Source of the DNA: an uncultured Prevotellaceae bacterium
GTDB lineage: Bacteria > Bacteroidota > Bacteroidia > Bacteroidales > Bacteroidaceae
Length of the DNA: 64,000 bases
NCBI GenBank assembly: GCA_902785945.1
Contig: CADAAR010000001.1
Location: 186,001 to 250,000, forward strand
Reading direction: 5' to 3'
A program made the translations under genes and the position numbers. The notes under the pieces were generated by a model. The model did no database searches and had not been told where the DNA came from. It worked only from the letters and a program-made list of their open reading frames with translations. Positions 1 to 8,652 of the stretch are shown piece after piece (position 1 is the first letter of the stretch; the number at the start of each line of letters is the position of its first letter).

Positions 1-819
1 GTGTTTGTCGACTGTACTGCCAGCCGTCAGATTGCCCAGCTCTATCAGACATTCCTGGAGCATAACATCTCTGTGGTGGCTGCGAATAAGATTGCCGCTT
101 CAAGCGACTACGACAGTTATCTCAAACTGCGTCAGACTGCCCGTGATCGTGGTGTATGGTTCCGTTACGAGACCAACGTAGGTGCTGGTCTGCCGATTAT
201 CGGCACCATCAACGACCTGTGTAACTCGGGTGATAAGATCCTGAAGATCGAGGCTATCCTCAGTGGTACGTTGAACTTCATCTTCAACGAGATTGCTGCT
301 GACGTACCTTTCTCCGAGACCGTTCGCCGTGCCAAGGAGCAGCGTTACTCTGAGCCCGATCCACGTATCGACCTCAGTGGTACGGATGTCATCCGTAAAC
401 TGGTGATTCTGACCCGTGAGGCTGGATATAAGGTAGAACAAGACGATGTCGAGAAACATCTCTTTGTGCCCGATAGCTATTTCGAGGGTTCGATTGAGGA
501 TTTCTGGAAGCGTCTGCCTGAACTCGATGCTGATTTCGAAGCTCGTCGTAAGGTTCTCGAGGCAGAGAACAAGCGTTGGCGCTTTGTGGCTACGATGGAG
601 GCCGACGAGCAGAACCCGTCATCCTTCAAGACCAGCGTTGCCCTGAAGGAAGTGCCTTATGGTCATCCGTTCTACGGTCTCGAAGGCTCGAACAACATCG
701 TGCTTCTCACCACTGAACGTTATAAGGAGTATCCCATGCTGATTCAGGGTTATGGTGCAGGTGCTGCTGTGACCGCTGCTGGTGTGTTTGCAAATATCAT
801 GTCTATCGCCAATATTTAA
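1..819 (+). CDS. thrA: Aspartokinase/homoserine dehydrogenase, C-terminal part (start outside window)
   Basis: The frame is open from base 1, so the true start lies outside the window and the first GTG is not a start. The visible 272 residues are the end of the NAD-binding fold and the catalytic domain of homoserine dehydrogenase: VAANK near residue 26, NVGAGLPII near 59, and the family signature YSEPDPRIDLSGTD near 115. The enzyme reduces aspartate semialdehyde to homoserine. In Bacteroidales it is normally fused to an N-terminal aspartokinase, which I infer but cannot see. It ends 1 bp before the next gene, and the thrC further on supports a threonine operon. Confidence 0.93.
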   Translation: MFVDCTASRQIAQLYQTFLEHNISVVAANKIAASSDYDSYLKLRQTARDRGVWFRYETNVGAGLPIIGTINDLCNSGDKILKIEAILSGTLNFIFNEIAADVPFSETVRRAKEQRYSEPDPRIDLSGTDVIRKLVILTREAGYKVEQDDVEKHLFVPDSYFEGSIEDFWKRLPELDADFEARRKVLEAENKRWRFVATMEADEQNPSSFKTSVALKEVPYGHPFYGLEGSNNIVLLTTERYKEYPMLIQGYGAGAAVTAAGVFANIMSIANI

Positions 820-820
820 T

Positions 821-2092
821 ATGAAACATATTATTATTCTTGGCGACGGTATGGCCGACCTCCCAGTAAAGCGACTGGGAGACAAGACCTTGCTGCAATA
901 TGCTAATAAGCCCATGATGGATAAGTTAGCACGCGAAGGTCGCTGTGGTAGGCTGATCACAGTGCCTGAGGGTTTTCCCCCAGGTTCTGAGGTGGCCAAC
1001 ACAGCCATTCTCGGCTATGACTTGAATCGTGTGTATGAAGGTCGCGGACCTTTGGAAGCTGCTTCGATAGGCTACGAGATGGCTGACGACGATCTAGCGC
1101 TACGCTGTAACATCATCACACTAGAAGACGGTGTGATCGTCACCCATAACGGTGGTAATCTGGAAACGGCTGATGGCGACGTACTGATTAAATATCTTAA
1201 TGAACAGCTAGCAGCCCCCATCAATGAGCGTTATGGTTTTGAGCGTGTGAAGTTCATCACCGGCATTCAGTATCGTCATCTGCTCGTTATCAAGGGTGGT
1301 AATAAGCACATTGTCTGTGCCCCGCCTCACGATCATCCTAATCAGGAGTGGTATCCGCTGCTGGTAAAGCCCGAATCGCGAAATGCCGTGCATCATACTG
1401 GCTCTATACGCCTTTCACCTGAAGAGACTGCTGATTTGCTGAACGAACTTATTCTGAAGTCGCAGGAATTACTCAAGGCTCACCCCTTCAACATCGAACG
1501 AGCCAAACGTGGAGAGCGCCAGGCGAATAGCATTTGGCCTTGGAGCGGTGGTTATCGTCCCTCGATGGAAACACTCATGAAGCGTTATCCGCAGATGAAG
1601 TCTGGCTCAGTCATCTCTGCTGTAGACCTGATACGAGGCATTGGTCACTATGCTGGTCTGAAGATTATCCGTGTGAAGGGTGCAACGGGTCTGGCTGATA
1701 CCAATTATGAAGGAAAAGCCGAGGCGGCTATCAAAGCCCTTGAGCGTGATGATTTTGTGTTCGTACATGTGGAGGCGAGCGATGAGGCTGGTCACGATGG
1801 CGATCTGGAACTGAAACTGAAGACCATCGAGTATCTCGACCAACGTCTGATAGCCCCTATATATAATGAGGTATGCGCGTGGAAGGAACCTGTTTGTATC
1901 GCTGTGCTGCCCGACCATCTCACACCTGTAGAGATGCGCATCCACGTAGGACAGGCTGTACCTTTCTTAATCTGGCATCGTGGCATGAAGGCTGACGACG
2001 TGCAGCAATACGACGAAGTGTCGTGTGTCGCTGGCTCTTATGGTCTACTGCGTCACGCTCAGTTTATGGACACCTTTATGAGTATTAAATGA
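821..2092 (+). CDS. Cofactor-independent phosphoglycerate mutase-like protein, probable homoserine kinase (ThrB2 type)
   Basis: A 423-aa member of the ApgM-type branch of the alkaline phosphatase superfamily. Visible metal or nucleophile sites are LGDGMAD (Asp9), GSEVAN (Ser56), EASDEAGHDGD near 332 and PDH near 377. Family members are annotated as phosphoglycerate mutase, but when they sit between thrA and thrC they are thought to act as an alternative homoserine kinase. No GHMP-type thrB is visible here, so the location favours phosphorylation of homoserine for the following threonine synthase. The ATG at 821, 1 bp after the thrA stop, was chosen over the upstream in-frame ATG that would lie inside thrA. 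Confidence 0.85.
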   Translation: MKHIIILGDGMADLPVKRLGDKTLLQYANKPMMDKLAREGRCGRLITVPEGFPPGSEVANTAILGYDLNRVYEGRGPLEAASIGYEMADDDLALRCNIITLEDGVIVTHNGGNLETADGDVLIKYLNEQLAAPINERYGFERVKFITGIQYRHLLVIKGGNKHIVCAPPHDHPNQEWYPLLVKPESRNAVHHTGSIRLSPEETADLLNELILKSQELLKAHPFNIERAKRGERQANSIWPWSGGYRPSMETLMKRYPQMKSGSVISAVDLIRGIGHYAGLKIIRVKGATGLADTNYEGKAEAAIKALERDDFVFVHVEASDEAGHDGDLELKLKTIEYLDQRLIAPIYNEVCAWKEPVCIAVLPDHLTPVEMRIHVGQAVPFLIWHRGMKADDVQQYDEVSCVAGSYGLLRHAQFMDTFMSIK

Positions 2093-2112
2093 ATAGTTAA
2101 TAGTGAATAGTT

Positions 2113-3456
2113 ATGAAATATTATAGCACTAACGGAAAAGCCCCCATCGCCGACCTGCAAAAGGCCGTCGTAAAAGGCCTAGCAGAAGACCGCGGTCTTT
2201 ATATGCCCGAAGAGATCAAGATACTGCCGAAGGTGTTCTTCGATAACATCCAGGAGATGCCCTTCCAGCAGATAGCCTATAATGTGGCAAGTGCGTTCTT
2301 TGGCGAGGATGTTGACCAAGATGCCCTGCAGGATATTGTATACGATACACTGTCGTTCGATTGTCCTGTAGTCAAGGTTAAGGAAAACATCTACGCTCTC
2401 GAACTCTTTCACGGCCCTACCCTCGCCTTTAAGGATGTAGGTGCCCGTTTTATGGCACGATTGCTGAGGTATTTCACTCAGAGTAATCAGAATGCTCCGA
2501 GTACCCAGAATAATCTGATCAATGTTCTCGTGGCTACCTCTGGCGATACAGGCTCGGCAGTAGCCAATGGCTTCCTTGGTGTGGAGGGTATCCATGTGTA
2601 TGTGCTCTATCCCAAGGGCAAGGTTTCGCCCATTCAGGAGTGTCAGTTTACGACTCTTGGCAAAAATATTACCGCCATCGAGGTGGATGGTGTTTTCGAC
2701 GATTGTCAGGCACTGGTGAAGTCAGCTTTTATGGATGAGGAGCTCAACGCGCACATGAAGCTCACATCAGCAAACAGCATCAACGTAGCCCGATTCCTGC
2801 CACAGGCTTTCTATTACTTCAATGCCTATGCCCGCATGAAGGCGCTGGGTAAAGCTGACAACTTTGTCATGTGTGTGCCTTCTGGCAATTTCGGTAATAT
2901 CTGCTCGGCACTCTTTGGTCATGCAATGGGACTTCCCGTGAAGCGCTTCATTGCTGCCAATAATGCCAACGATATTGTCTACAAGTATCTCCAGTCAGGC
3001 AAGTACGAGCCTAAGGCCAGCGTGCAGACATTGGCAAATGCTATGGATGTGGGCGATCCCTCTAACTTCGCCCGTATCATCAACCTCTATAGTCAGAATA
3101 ACAAACTGACACCTGAGGCTACGCATCATCGTATCACCAACCTGATTAGCGGTGCCACGTATAGCGATGATCAGATCCGTGAGACCATGCGTCAGTGTTA
3201 TGCTGAGACAGGCTATATCCTCGATCCTCATGGTGCCTGTGGTTATCAGGCACTTGTCGATGGTTTGCAGCCAGGAGAGATTGGTGTGTTCTGCGAGACG
3301 GCTCATCCTGCGAAGTTCAAGGAGAAGGTCGATGACATCCTCAGCATCGACGTTGAGATACCCGATCGCTTAGCAGCCTTTATGAAGGGCGAGAAACAAA
3401 GCGTTCCTATGACCAAGAACTTCGAAGATTTCAAGAAATATCTGATGAAGCAATAA
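2113..3456 (+). CDS. thrC: Threonine synthase
   Basis: A 447-aa PLP enzyme that converts O-phosphohomoserine to threonine. The PLP lysine lies in GPTLAFKDVGARFM (Lys107), and the phosphate-binding loop appears as TSGDTGSA and later PSGNFGN. Length and full-length similarity fit the long bacterial/yeast class. The 20-bp gap from the preceding gene is an AGTTAATAGTGAATAGTT-type repeat common at junctions in this genome. A strong hairpin terminator follows the stop, closing the thr operon. Confidence 0.95.
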   Translation: MKYYSTNGKAPIADLQKAVVKGLAEDRGLYMPEEIKILPKVFFDNIQEMPFQQIAYNVASAFFGEDVDQDALQDIVYDTLSFDCPVVKVKENIYALELFHGPTLAFKDVGARFMARLLRYFTQSNQNAPSTQNNLINVLVATSGDTGSAVANGFLGVEGIHVYVLYPKGKVSPIQECQFTTLGKNITAIEVDGVFDDCQALVKSAFMDEELNAHMKLTSANSINVARFLPQAFYYFNAYARMKALGKADNFVMCVPSGNFGNICSALFGHAMGLPVKRFIAANNANDIVYKYLQSGKYEPKASVQTLANAMDVGDPSNFARIINLYSQNNKLTPEATHHRITNLISGATYSDDQIRETMRQCYAETGYILDPHGACGYQALVDGLQPGEIGVFCETAHPAKFKEKVDDILSIDVEIPDRLAAFMKGEKQSVPMTKNFEDFKKYLMKQ

Positions 3457-3462
3457 AAAGAG

Positions 3463-3487
3463 TCCCCGCTGAACGGCGGGGATTTTT
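3463..3487. terminator. Bidirectional intrinsic terminator after thrC
   Basis: A 7-bp stem TCCCCGC/GCGGGGA with a TGAACG loop, followed by a T-run on the plus strand and preceded by AAAAAGAG. It lies between thrC and a convergent gene whose stop overlaps the T-run, so it can serve both. Confidence 0.85.
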
Positions 3488-4019
3488 AATATTCGTCGAG
3501 AATCTTCTGGAGACGTTTAAGACGCTCCTCCTTGGAATTTTTGCGGAGTTTATTGCGGAGATTATCACGCCATTTCTTCGGAATCAGCAGCTTCAGAATC
3601 TCAAATACCTGAATACCACTATTCGGATTCGCTGCTGCCAACTGAGCATCGATGGCTTTCATCTTAAGACTCTCTTTCAAACTGGAAGGCAACTCATTAA
3701 GAGGACCGTTACCAAACACCACCACCTCTTTGATGTTCAGTAACTTCGAGATCATAAACACCGTATCACGACGCAATTCCGTAACGTTGATGATACGGCT
3801 CTCATAATTAACATGCGTGAACGACACCGACAGACAACTGTCAGACACCATCACATGTCCCAAGGAATCAGTAACGCTGGTGCCATCATGACTAACGACA
3901 TTGGCGCCCACTACAGGCACCATTGTTTCCACATCGACCACCACGAGGTTTCGCTGTGCAAAGCCTTCAAGAGAAATAACTGCCAATAAGAGCAGTAATA
4001 GAGTCCGCCATTTGTTCAC
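3486..4019 (-). CDS. Secreted protein with carboxypeptidase-regulatory-like (CarboxypepD_reg) domain
   Basis: A 177-aa protein with an N-terminal signal peptide (MNKWRTLLLLLLAVISL, likely cleavage after FAQ at about residue 22). Residues 24-100 resemble the beta-sandwich CarboxypepD_reg-like fold found at the start of TonB-dependent transporters: VVDVETMVPVVGANV, then TDSLGHV, then a strand-rich segment. The C-terminus is basic and helical and ends at KILDEY. It is probably periplasmic or envelope-associated; I cannot assign a specific function. It stands alone, convergent with thrC. Confidence 0.7.
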   Translation of the reverse strand: MNKWRTLLLLLLAVISLEGFAQRNLVVVDVETMVPVVGANVVSHDGTSVTDSLGHVMVSDSCLSVSFTHVNYESRIINVTELRRDTVFMISKLLNIKEVVVFGNGPLNELPSSLKESLKMKAIDAQLAAANPNSGIQVFEILKLLIPKKWRDNLRNKLRKNSKEERLKRLQKILDEY

Positions 4020-4082
4020 GTCTGCAAATATAAGAATTCAACCCATACACACCAAATTATTTCAGACAATTTATTTTAAATT

Positions 4083-4114
4083 TTTGGTATTTTACTTACT
4101 TATTCGTAACTTTG
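4083..4114 (+). promoter_or_regulatory. Bacteroidales-type promoter for the EFR1 gene
   Basis: -33 element TTTG at 4083-4086, 20-bp spacer, -7 element TAACTTTG at 4107-4114; the start codon follows 22 bp later. Confidence 0.75.
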
Positions 4115-4136
4115 CCAAAAATTATAAAAAAGCAAC

Positions 4137-4955
4137 ATGATTTTCTATTTTAGCGGAACAGGCAACACGAGATGGGCTGCTGAGGAGATAGCTAAAGCCC
4201 TTGGTGAACGATTGTTATATATTCCCGACGAAATTCGCAAAGGGCATCATAGCTATACCCTCGGTATCGATGAGCGTATTGGATTCTGTTTCCCTACACA
4301 CGGATGGCAGGTGCCACGTATCGTGAGAGATTTCATTCGCCACTTAGCCATCTCTCAACAACCTCAGGCATCCAAGCCTTTCTGCTGGGCACTCACTACC
4401 TGTGGTGATAATATGGGAGAGACGATGACCATCCTGAATCGCGACCTGGTAGCCAACACGGCGTTAAGAGATAACTTTGGTGAGGCGTTACAAGCAGAAT
4501 CGGTGTTTTCTCTCGTCATGCCAGAGAGTTATGTCTGTCTACCGTTTATGAAGACCGATCCGGAGGACAAAGAGGCTATGAAACTCGACGTTGCACGCCA
4601 CCAGCTGCCCCACATCATTAATACCATCAAGGAACGCAGACGAGGTATCGAAGAACTTGAGAAAGGCGCTACACCCCGACTCTATTCATATGTGATAGGT
4701 GCATACTTCAACAAAAAGATGGTACATGACAGAAAATTTACCGTCGATACTGACAAATGCATCCGATGTGGAAAATGTCAAAATGTTTGTCCTGTAGATA
4801 ATATACAAGGTACACCACCCGCATGGTTACATAACGGACGATGTACCTCTTGTCTGGCCTGTTATCATTATTGTCCTGTACATGCCATCAATTATGGCAA
4901 GATCACGAGAAAGCGCGACCAATATTATTTCAATAAACGCGGGGACCGAAGATAG
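4137..4955 (+). CDS. EFR1-family flavodoxin/ferredoxin fusion
   Basis: A 272-aa cytoplasmic redox protein. The N-terminus is a flavodoxin fold with the FMN phosphate loop SGTGNTRWAA (residues 5-14). The C-terminus has two 4Fe-4S motifs, CIRCGKCQNVCP near 208 and CTSCLACYHYCP near 237. The architecture matches the EFR1 family, for which no specific partner is established. It has its own promoter, and its last 26 bp overlap the end of the convergent yggS gene. Confidence 0.85.
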   Translation: MIFYFSGTGNTRWAAEEIAKALGERLLYIPDEIRKGHHSYTLGIDERIGFCFPTHGWQVPRIVRDFIRHLAISQQPQASKPFCWALTTCGDNMGETMTILNRDLVANTALRDNFGEALQAESVFSLVMPESYVCLPFMKTDPEDKEAMKLDVARHQLPHIINTIKERRRGIEELEKGATPRLYSYVIGAYFNKKMVHDRKFTVDTDKCIRCGKCQNVCPVDNIQGTPPAWLHNGRCTSCLACYHYCPVHAINYGKITRKRDQYYFNKRGDRR

Positions 4956-5601
4956 CCGTCCCGATGCGTACCATTGTAGAACGCGTCTCGCAGGCTATCT
5001 TGTAGTCATCACTCATACCCCACGAACGTTCACAGAAAGCATCGTCATCAGCAAAATAGCGAGCTTTCACCTCGTCGAAGAAATCGGCTGCCGTCTGCAT
5101 CTCACGACGAATCTGTTCCTGGTCGTCAACAAACGATGCCATCATCATCAGACCACAAATCTGCACGTGCTTCATATCGCGCCATTCACCCCCTTCGAGC
5201 AGTTCGCGACAGGCGTCTAACGTCAAGCCATATTTGGTAGATTCCTCAGCGATATGTAGTTCAAGTAAAACTTTAACTACTCGGCCGCATTTCTCTGATT
5301 GCTTATTGATTTCCCGTAATAGCTTTAGCGAGTCAACAGCCTCGATCATTGTTACGTAAGGGACGATGTATTTCACTTTGTTAGTCTGCAGATGACCAAT
5401 AAAATGCCACTCGATATCCTGAGGCAGTTGCTCGTGCTTCTGACGCAGTTCCTGTTCGTGACTTTCACCGAAGATACGTTGTCCCTCAGCATAAGCCGCC
5501 TCAATATATTCGTTAGGATGATATTTACTAATTGCCACAAGGCGAACACCCTGTGGCAATTGACTCAGTACCTCACGAAGATGACTCTTTACGTCGTACA
5601 T
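4930..5601 (-). CDS. yggS: YggS-family PLP-binding protein (PLP homeostasis)
   Basis: A 223-aa single-domain TIM-barrel protein like YggS/PLPBP, which binds pyridoxal phosphate and buffers its level rather than catalysing a known reaction. The PLP lysine is in AISKYHP (Lys26). Family motifs IFGESHEQE, WHFIGHLQTNK and the phosphate-binding RIGTAIFG near the C-terminus are all present. It lies 5 bp downstream of the DUF4494 gene and is probably co-transcribed with it and the pseudokinase gene. The 3' end overlaps the convergent EFR1 gene. Confidence 0.93.
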   Translation of the reverse strand: MYDVKSHLREVLSQLPQGVRLVAISKYHPNEYIEAAYAEGQRIFGESHEQELRQKHEQLPQDIEWHFIGHLQTNKVKYIVPYVTMIEAVDSLKLLREINKQSEKCGRVVKVLLELHIAEESTKYGLTLDACRELLEGGEWRDMKHVQICGLMMMASFVDDQEQIRREMQTAADFFDEVKARYFADDDAFCERSWGMSDDYKIACETRSTMVRIGTAIFGPRVY

Positions 5602-5606
5602 AGTGT

Positions 5607-6050
5607 TTATTTGTGCTCGTAGACATCCATGATGAGTGTCTCTGAAACGGTGGCGATGACATAATCAATCATCGTACCGCCCATCACCTCCTCGATATTC
5701 TTCACAGCACCGTTAAACGAACCGGCCTGTACCAGATAGTTCACGGCTGTGGTTTTCTCCTTGGCAGTCTTCTCATCAATGGTGATGAATTTCAACTTTG
5801 CCTTATACCATTTATCAGCGCTGTCGCTGTCGGCAAAGAATATTTCCTTATATGTAGCTTTCTTAATGTCGACCACATCAAACTGTCCGCTAATGAAATG
5901 CGACATCTCCTCGATGATGCGTTTTTCTGCTTCTGAGAAGCTCAATGCATCGACGACATAAATTTCTGAAACTCTTTTCTGCAAGCCGTCTTCCATTACT
6001 TTCTCATAACGGATCTTGCACTCAAACCATTCTGCTGTTCTTGATCTCAT
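5607..6050 (-). CDS. DUF4494 domain protein
   Basis: A 147-aa protein matching the Bacteroidota DUF4494 family over its full length: an N-terminal WFECKIRYEKV strand, then VDALSFSEAEKRIIEEM, and a C-terminal tail rich in beta strands. No function is known for the family and no catalytic residues stand out. It is cytoplasmic (no signal or membrane segment). It lies between the pseudokinase gene and yggS on the same strand with gaps of 25 and 5 bp, so it is probably part of one transcript. Confidence 0.85.
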   Translation of the reverse strand: MRSRTAEWFECKIRYEKVMEDGLQKRVSEIYVVDALSFSEAEKRIIEEMSHFISGQFDVVDIKKATYKEIFFADSDSADKWYKAKLKFITIDEKTAKEKTTAVNYLVQAGSFNGAVKNIEEVMGGTMIDYVIATVSETLIMDVYEHK

Positions 6051-6075
6051 TTTTATTATTATTCACTATTAAATA

Positions 6076-7341
6076 CTATTCTCCCTTGTTCATTTCCGCC
6101 TTCTTGCGCTCCGTAATCTGTTCGATAATCTCTGAGGCAATACGCTGACTCTTCTCCGAAGGCAGTGCTGAATGTTCGCTCAGCTCTATCTGCTTCTCAA
6201 CAAGCTCTTCCATCGCTTTGCTGCTGGCATCCTCAAACGATTTCTGACCACCGTTCATCGTACGATTGTTATACACGCCTGAGAGCACGCGCTCAGCCTC
6301 TTTCGAGAACTGCTTACGGAAGATGGCTTCGCCCTTGGCCTCAAACTCACGGATCTTCTTTTCATCAATTTTGTCAGAATCCTTCATCTGATAATCCTTG
6401 ATGGCTTCTGCAATGGTTGCAGAATCCGCAGCAGCTCCTAATTCCGTAGATGGATCAAATCCCTCATCGAGCAGTTCCTCGCTAATGGGCTCCTCTACAG
6501 GCTTCACAAACTCCACCATCTCCGTATCAGGTGTGAGGGCGAAGAAAAGGCCTACAATAATAAGGGCGATGGCAATAGCACTGAGCGATGTCACAGCCGA
6601 CTTAAACGTAGCCTTTCTTTGTGAGAGGGCCTTACGGAACTCAGCCACTGTGGCATAGCGTGCCTCAGGATCCTCTGCAGTTGCCTTTTTGATGATCGAC
6701 TTCAAATAGAAGGGCATACCCGATGAGGCATTGAGATATTCGATGAACTTACCCAATCCGTATACATCGCTGCGGTCTGTAGGCACCTCGCCACGCAGCA
6801 CCTCAGGAGCAATATACTCCTCGATACCATCGTAGAGTGTATCCTCAGCTCCCAGACGGTGGAAAGAAGAACCGTGCAGAATCAGACGCACATCATAGTC
6901 GTTCTTGCGTACGAAGACGTTCGATGGCGCAAAGCAAACCTGCTGAACCCCTTTCTCGTTGAGCTTGATAGTCAGCTCCAGCAGGTCCTTGATGGTATTC
7001 TCCAGAAAACCCTTCTGTGCCACCACCGAAGGCACCTCGTTCAACAGTTGTCCCATCGTGAGATAGTTGCCTGGCTCCACAGCGATGGCATAGATACCGT
7101 TGGCACCCTCCTCGGTGTTAGGCGTGAAGTGCAGCTGGTGACGGTCGCTGATCTGCGCTGCCACCTCGCAGTCCTTCTTCAAACATTCTGCGAAGAGAAT
7201 ATTGTCGGAGAGTTCATCGAGAAACTCCACGAAGTTGCTGTACTTGCCGTCAATCTGGCGTTTGTGGAAATAGCCAAACGGCATTTTCACCTTATTGCTC
7301 TTCCGTACGTCACGGGTTTCTACAAGTTCTTCGTAATTCAT
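6076..7341 (-). CDS. Membrane-anchored protein-kinase-like protein with degraded active site (pseudokinase)
   Basis: 421 aa. Residues 20-235 have a Hanks-type kinase outline: a catalytic-loop region QVCFAPSN (134-141), an activation segment ending YIAPE (176-180), and a subdomain IX-like TDRSDVYGLGKF. The catalytic residues are gone: HRD reads QVC (Asp to Cys136) and DFG reads LHG (155-157). Only the loop Asn141 and APE remain, so I infer a pseudokinase scaffold. A transmembrane helix at about 239-259 is followed by about 160 acidic/charged residues, probably outside the membrane. The ATG at 7341 was chosen because the -7 box at 7363-7370 rules out the ATG at 7365. Confidence 0.75.
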   Translation of the reverse strand: MNYEELVETRDVRKSNKVKMPFGYFHKRQIDGKYSNFVEFLDELSDNILFAECLKKDCEVAAQISDRHQLHFTPNTEEGANGIYAIAVEPGNYLTMGQLLNEVPSVVAQKGFLENTIKDLLELTIKLNEKGVQQVCFAPSNVFVRKNDYDVRLILHGSSFHRLGAEDTLYDGIEEYIAPEVLRGEVPTDRSDVYGLGKFIEYLNASSGMPFYLKSIIKKATAEDPEARYATVAEFRKALSQRKATFKSAVTSLSAIAIALIIVGLFFALTPDTEMVEFVKPVEEPISEELLDEGFDPSTELGAAADSATIAEAIKDYQMKDSDKIDEKKIREFEAKGEAIFRKQFSKEAERVLSGVYNNRTMNGGQKSFEDASSKAMEELVEKQIELSEHSALPSEKSQRIASEIIEQITERKKAEMNKGE

Positions 7342-7362
7342 ATCTACACAAGTTTTGACGTG

Positions 7363-7370
7363 CAAAAGTA
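7363..7370 (-). promoter_or_regulatory. -7 box upstream of the pseudokinase gene
   Basis: TACTTTTG on the minus strand, 21 bp before the ATG at 7341. It sits over the alternative upstream ATG and therefore decides the start. Confidence 0.65.
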
Positions 7371-7412
7371 CAAAATAAAATTGAAATAATTTCTTTTTTC
7401 ACTTTTTTTTCG

Positions 7413-7420
7413 TACCTTTG
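7413..7420 (+). promoter_or_regulatory. -7 box upstream of the aminotransferase gene
   Basis: TACCTTTG 26 bp before the ATG at 7447, divergent from the pseudokinase promoter. The -33 region is only a T-rich stretch. Confidence 0.65.
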
Positions 7421-7446
7421 CACCGTTTTTTAAAATTACAGAACAA

Positions 7447-8652
7447 ATGCCAGAGATATCAGTACGCGGTTTGGAAATGCCGGAGTCGCCGATTAGAAAG
7501 CTTGCTCCGCTTGCCGCTGCCGCTAAGAAGAAAGGTACGAAGGTGTATCACCTGAACATTGGACAGCCCGATCTGCCCACACCTCAGGTGGCACTCGACG
7601 CCCTGAAGACCATCGACCGTAACATCCTCGAGTATTCTCCCTCGCAGGGCTATCTGAGCTATCGCGAGAAACTGGTAGATTATTACGCGAAATACGACAT
7701 CCGTGTGACTGCCGATGATATCATCATCACGTCGGGTGGTTCCGAGGCGGTGCTCTTCGCCTTCCTTTCCTGTCTGAATCCTGGCGACGAGATCATCGTG
7801 CCCGAGCCTGCCTACGCCAACTACATGGCTTTTGCCATCTCTGCAGGCGCCAAGATCCGCACTATCGCTACCACCATTGAAGAGGGTTTCTCACTGCCGA
7901 AGGTCGAGAAGTTCGAGGAGCTCATCAACGAGCGTACGCGTGCCATCATGATCTGCAACCCCAACAACCCCACGGGCTATCTCTATACCCGTCGTGAGAT
8001 GAATCAGATTCGTGACCTTGTGAAGAAGTACGACCTGTATCTCTTCTCCGACGAAGTGTATCGCGAGTACATCTATACAGGTTCGCCTTATATCTCTGCC
8101 TGCCATCTGGAAGGCATCGAACAGAACGTGATTCTTATCGACTCTGTTTCGAAGCGTTACAGCGAGTGTGGTATCCGTATCGGAGCCCTTATCACGAAGA
8201 ATGCCGAGGTGCGCAAGGCCGTGATGAAATTCTGTCAGGCACGCCTCTCTCCGCCCCTTATCGGACAGATTGTGGCCGAAGCCTCTCTGGAAACACCCGA
8301 AGACTATCTGCGCGATGTGTACGACGAGTATGTAGAGCGTCGTAAGTGCTTGATCGATGGTCTGAACCGTATTCCTGGTGTCTATTCGCCCATCCCCATG
8401 GGAGCCTTCTATACCGTTGCCAAGCTGCCCGTCGACGATGCTGAGAAATTCTGCCGCTGGTGTCTCGCTGAGTTCGAGTACGAGGGCGAAACGGTGATGA
8501 TGGCACCTGCTGCAGGCTTCTACACCACCCCCGGTGCCGGCATCAATCAGGTGCGTATCGCCTACGTATTGAAGAAGAAAGACCTGGAGCGTGCCCTCTT
8601 TGTTCTCCGCAAAGCGCTTGAGGCTTATCCGGGCCGTGTCGACGAAGAATGA
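7447..8652 (+). CDS. PLP-dependent class I/II aminotransferase (AspC-like)
   Basis: A 401-aa fold-type I aminotransferase. The PLP lysine lies in DSVSKRYSECGIRIG (Lys236), NPNNPTG occurs at 171-177 and SDEVY at 211-215. These motifs and the length place it near aspartate aminotransferases, but the substrate cannot be read from the sequence; an aromatic or aspartate substrate is possible. The stop codon overlaps the ATG of the next gene (ATGA), so translation is probably coupled to the permease. Confidence 0.9.
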   Translation: MPEISVRGLEMPESPIRKLAPLAAAAKKKGTKVYHLNIGQPDLPTPQVALDALKTIDRNILEYSPSQGYLSYREKLVDYYAKYDIRVTADDIIITSGGSEAVLFAFLSCLNPGDEIIVPEPAYANYMAFAISAGAKIRTIATTIEEGFSLPKVEKFEELINERTRAIMICNPNNPTGYLYTRREMNQIRDLVKKYDLYLFSDEVYREYIYTGSPYISACHLEGIEQNVILIDSVSKRYSECGIRIGALITKNAEVRKAVMKFCQARLSPPLIGQIVAEASLETPEDYLRDVYDEYVERRKCLIDGLNRIPGVYSPIPMGAFYTVAKLPVDDAEKFCRWCLAEFEYEGETVMMAPAAGFYTTPGAGINQVRIAYVLKKKDLERALFVLRKALEAYPGRVDEE

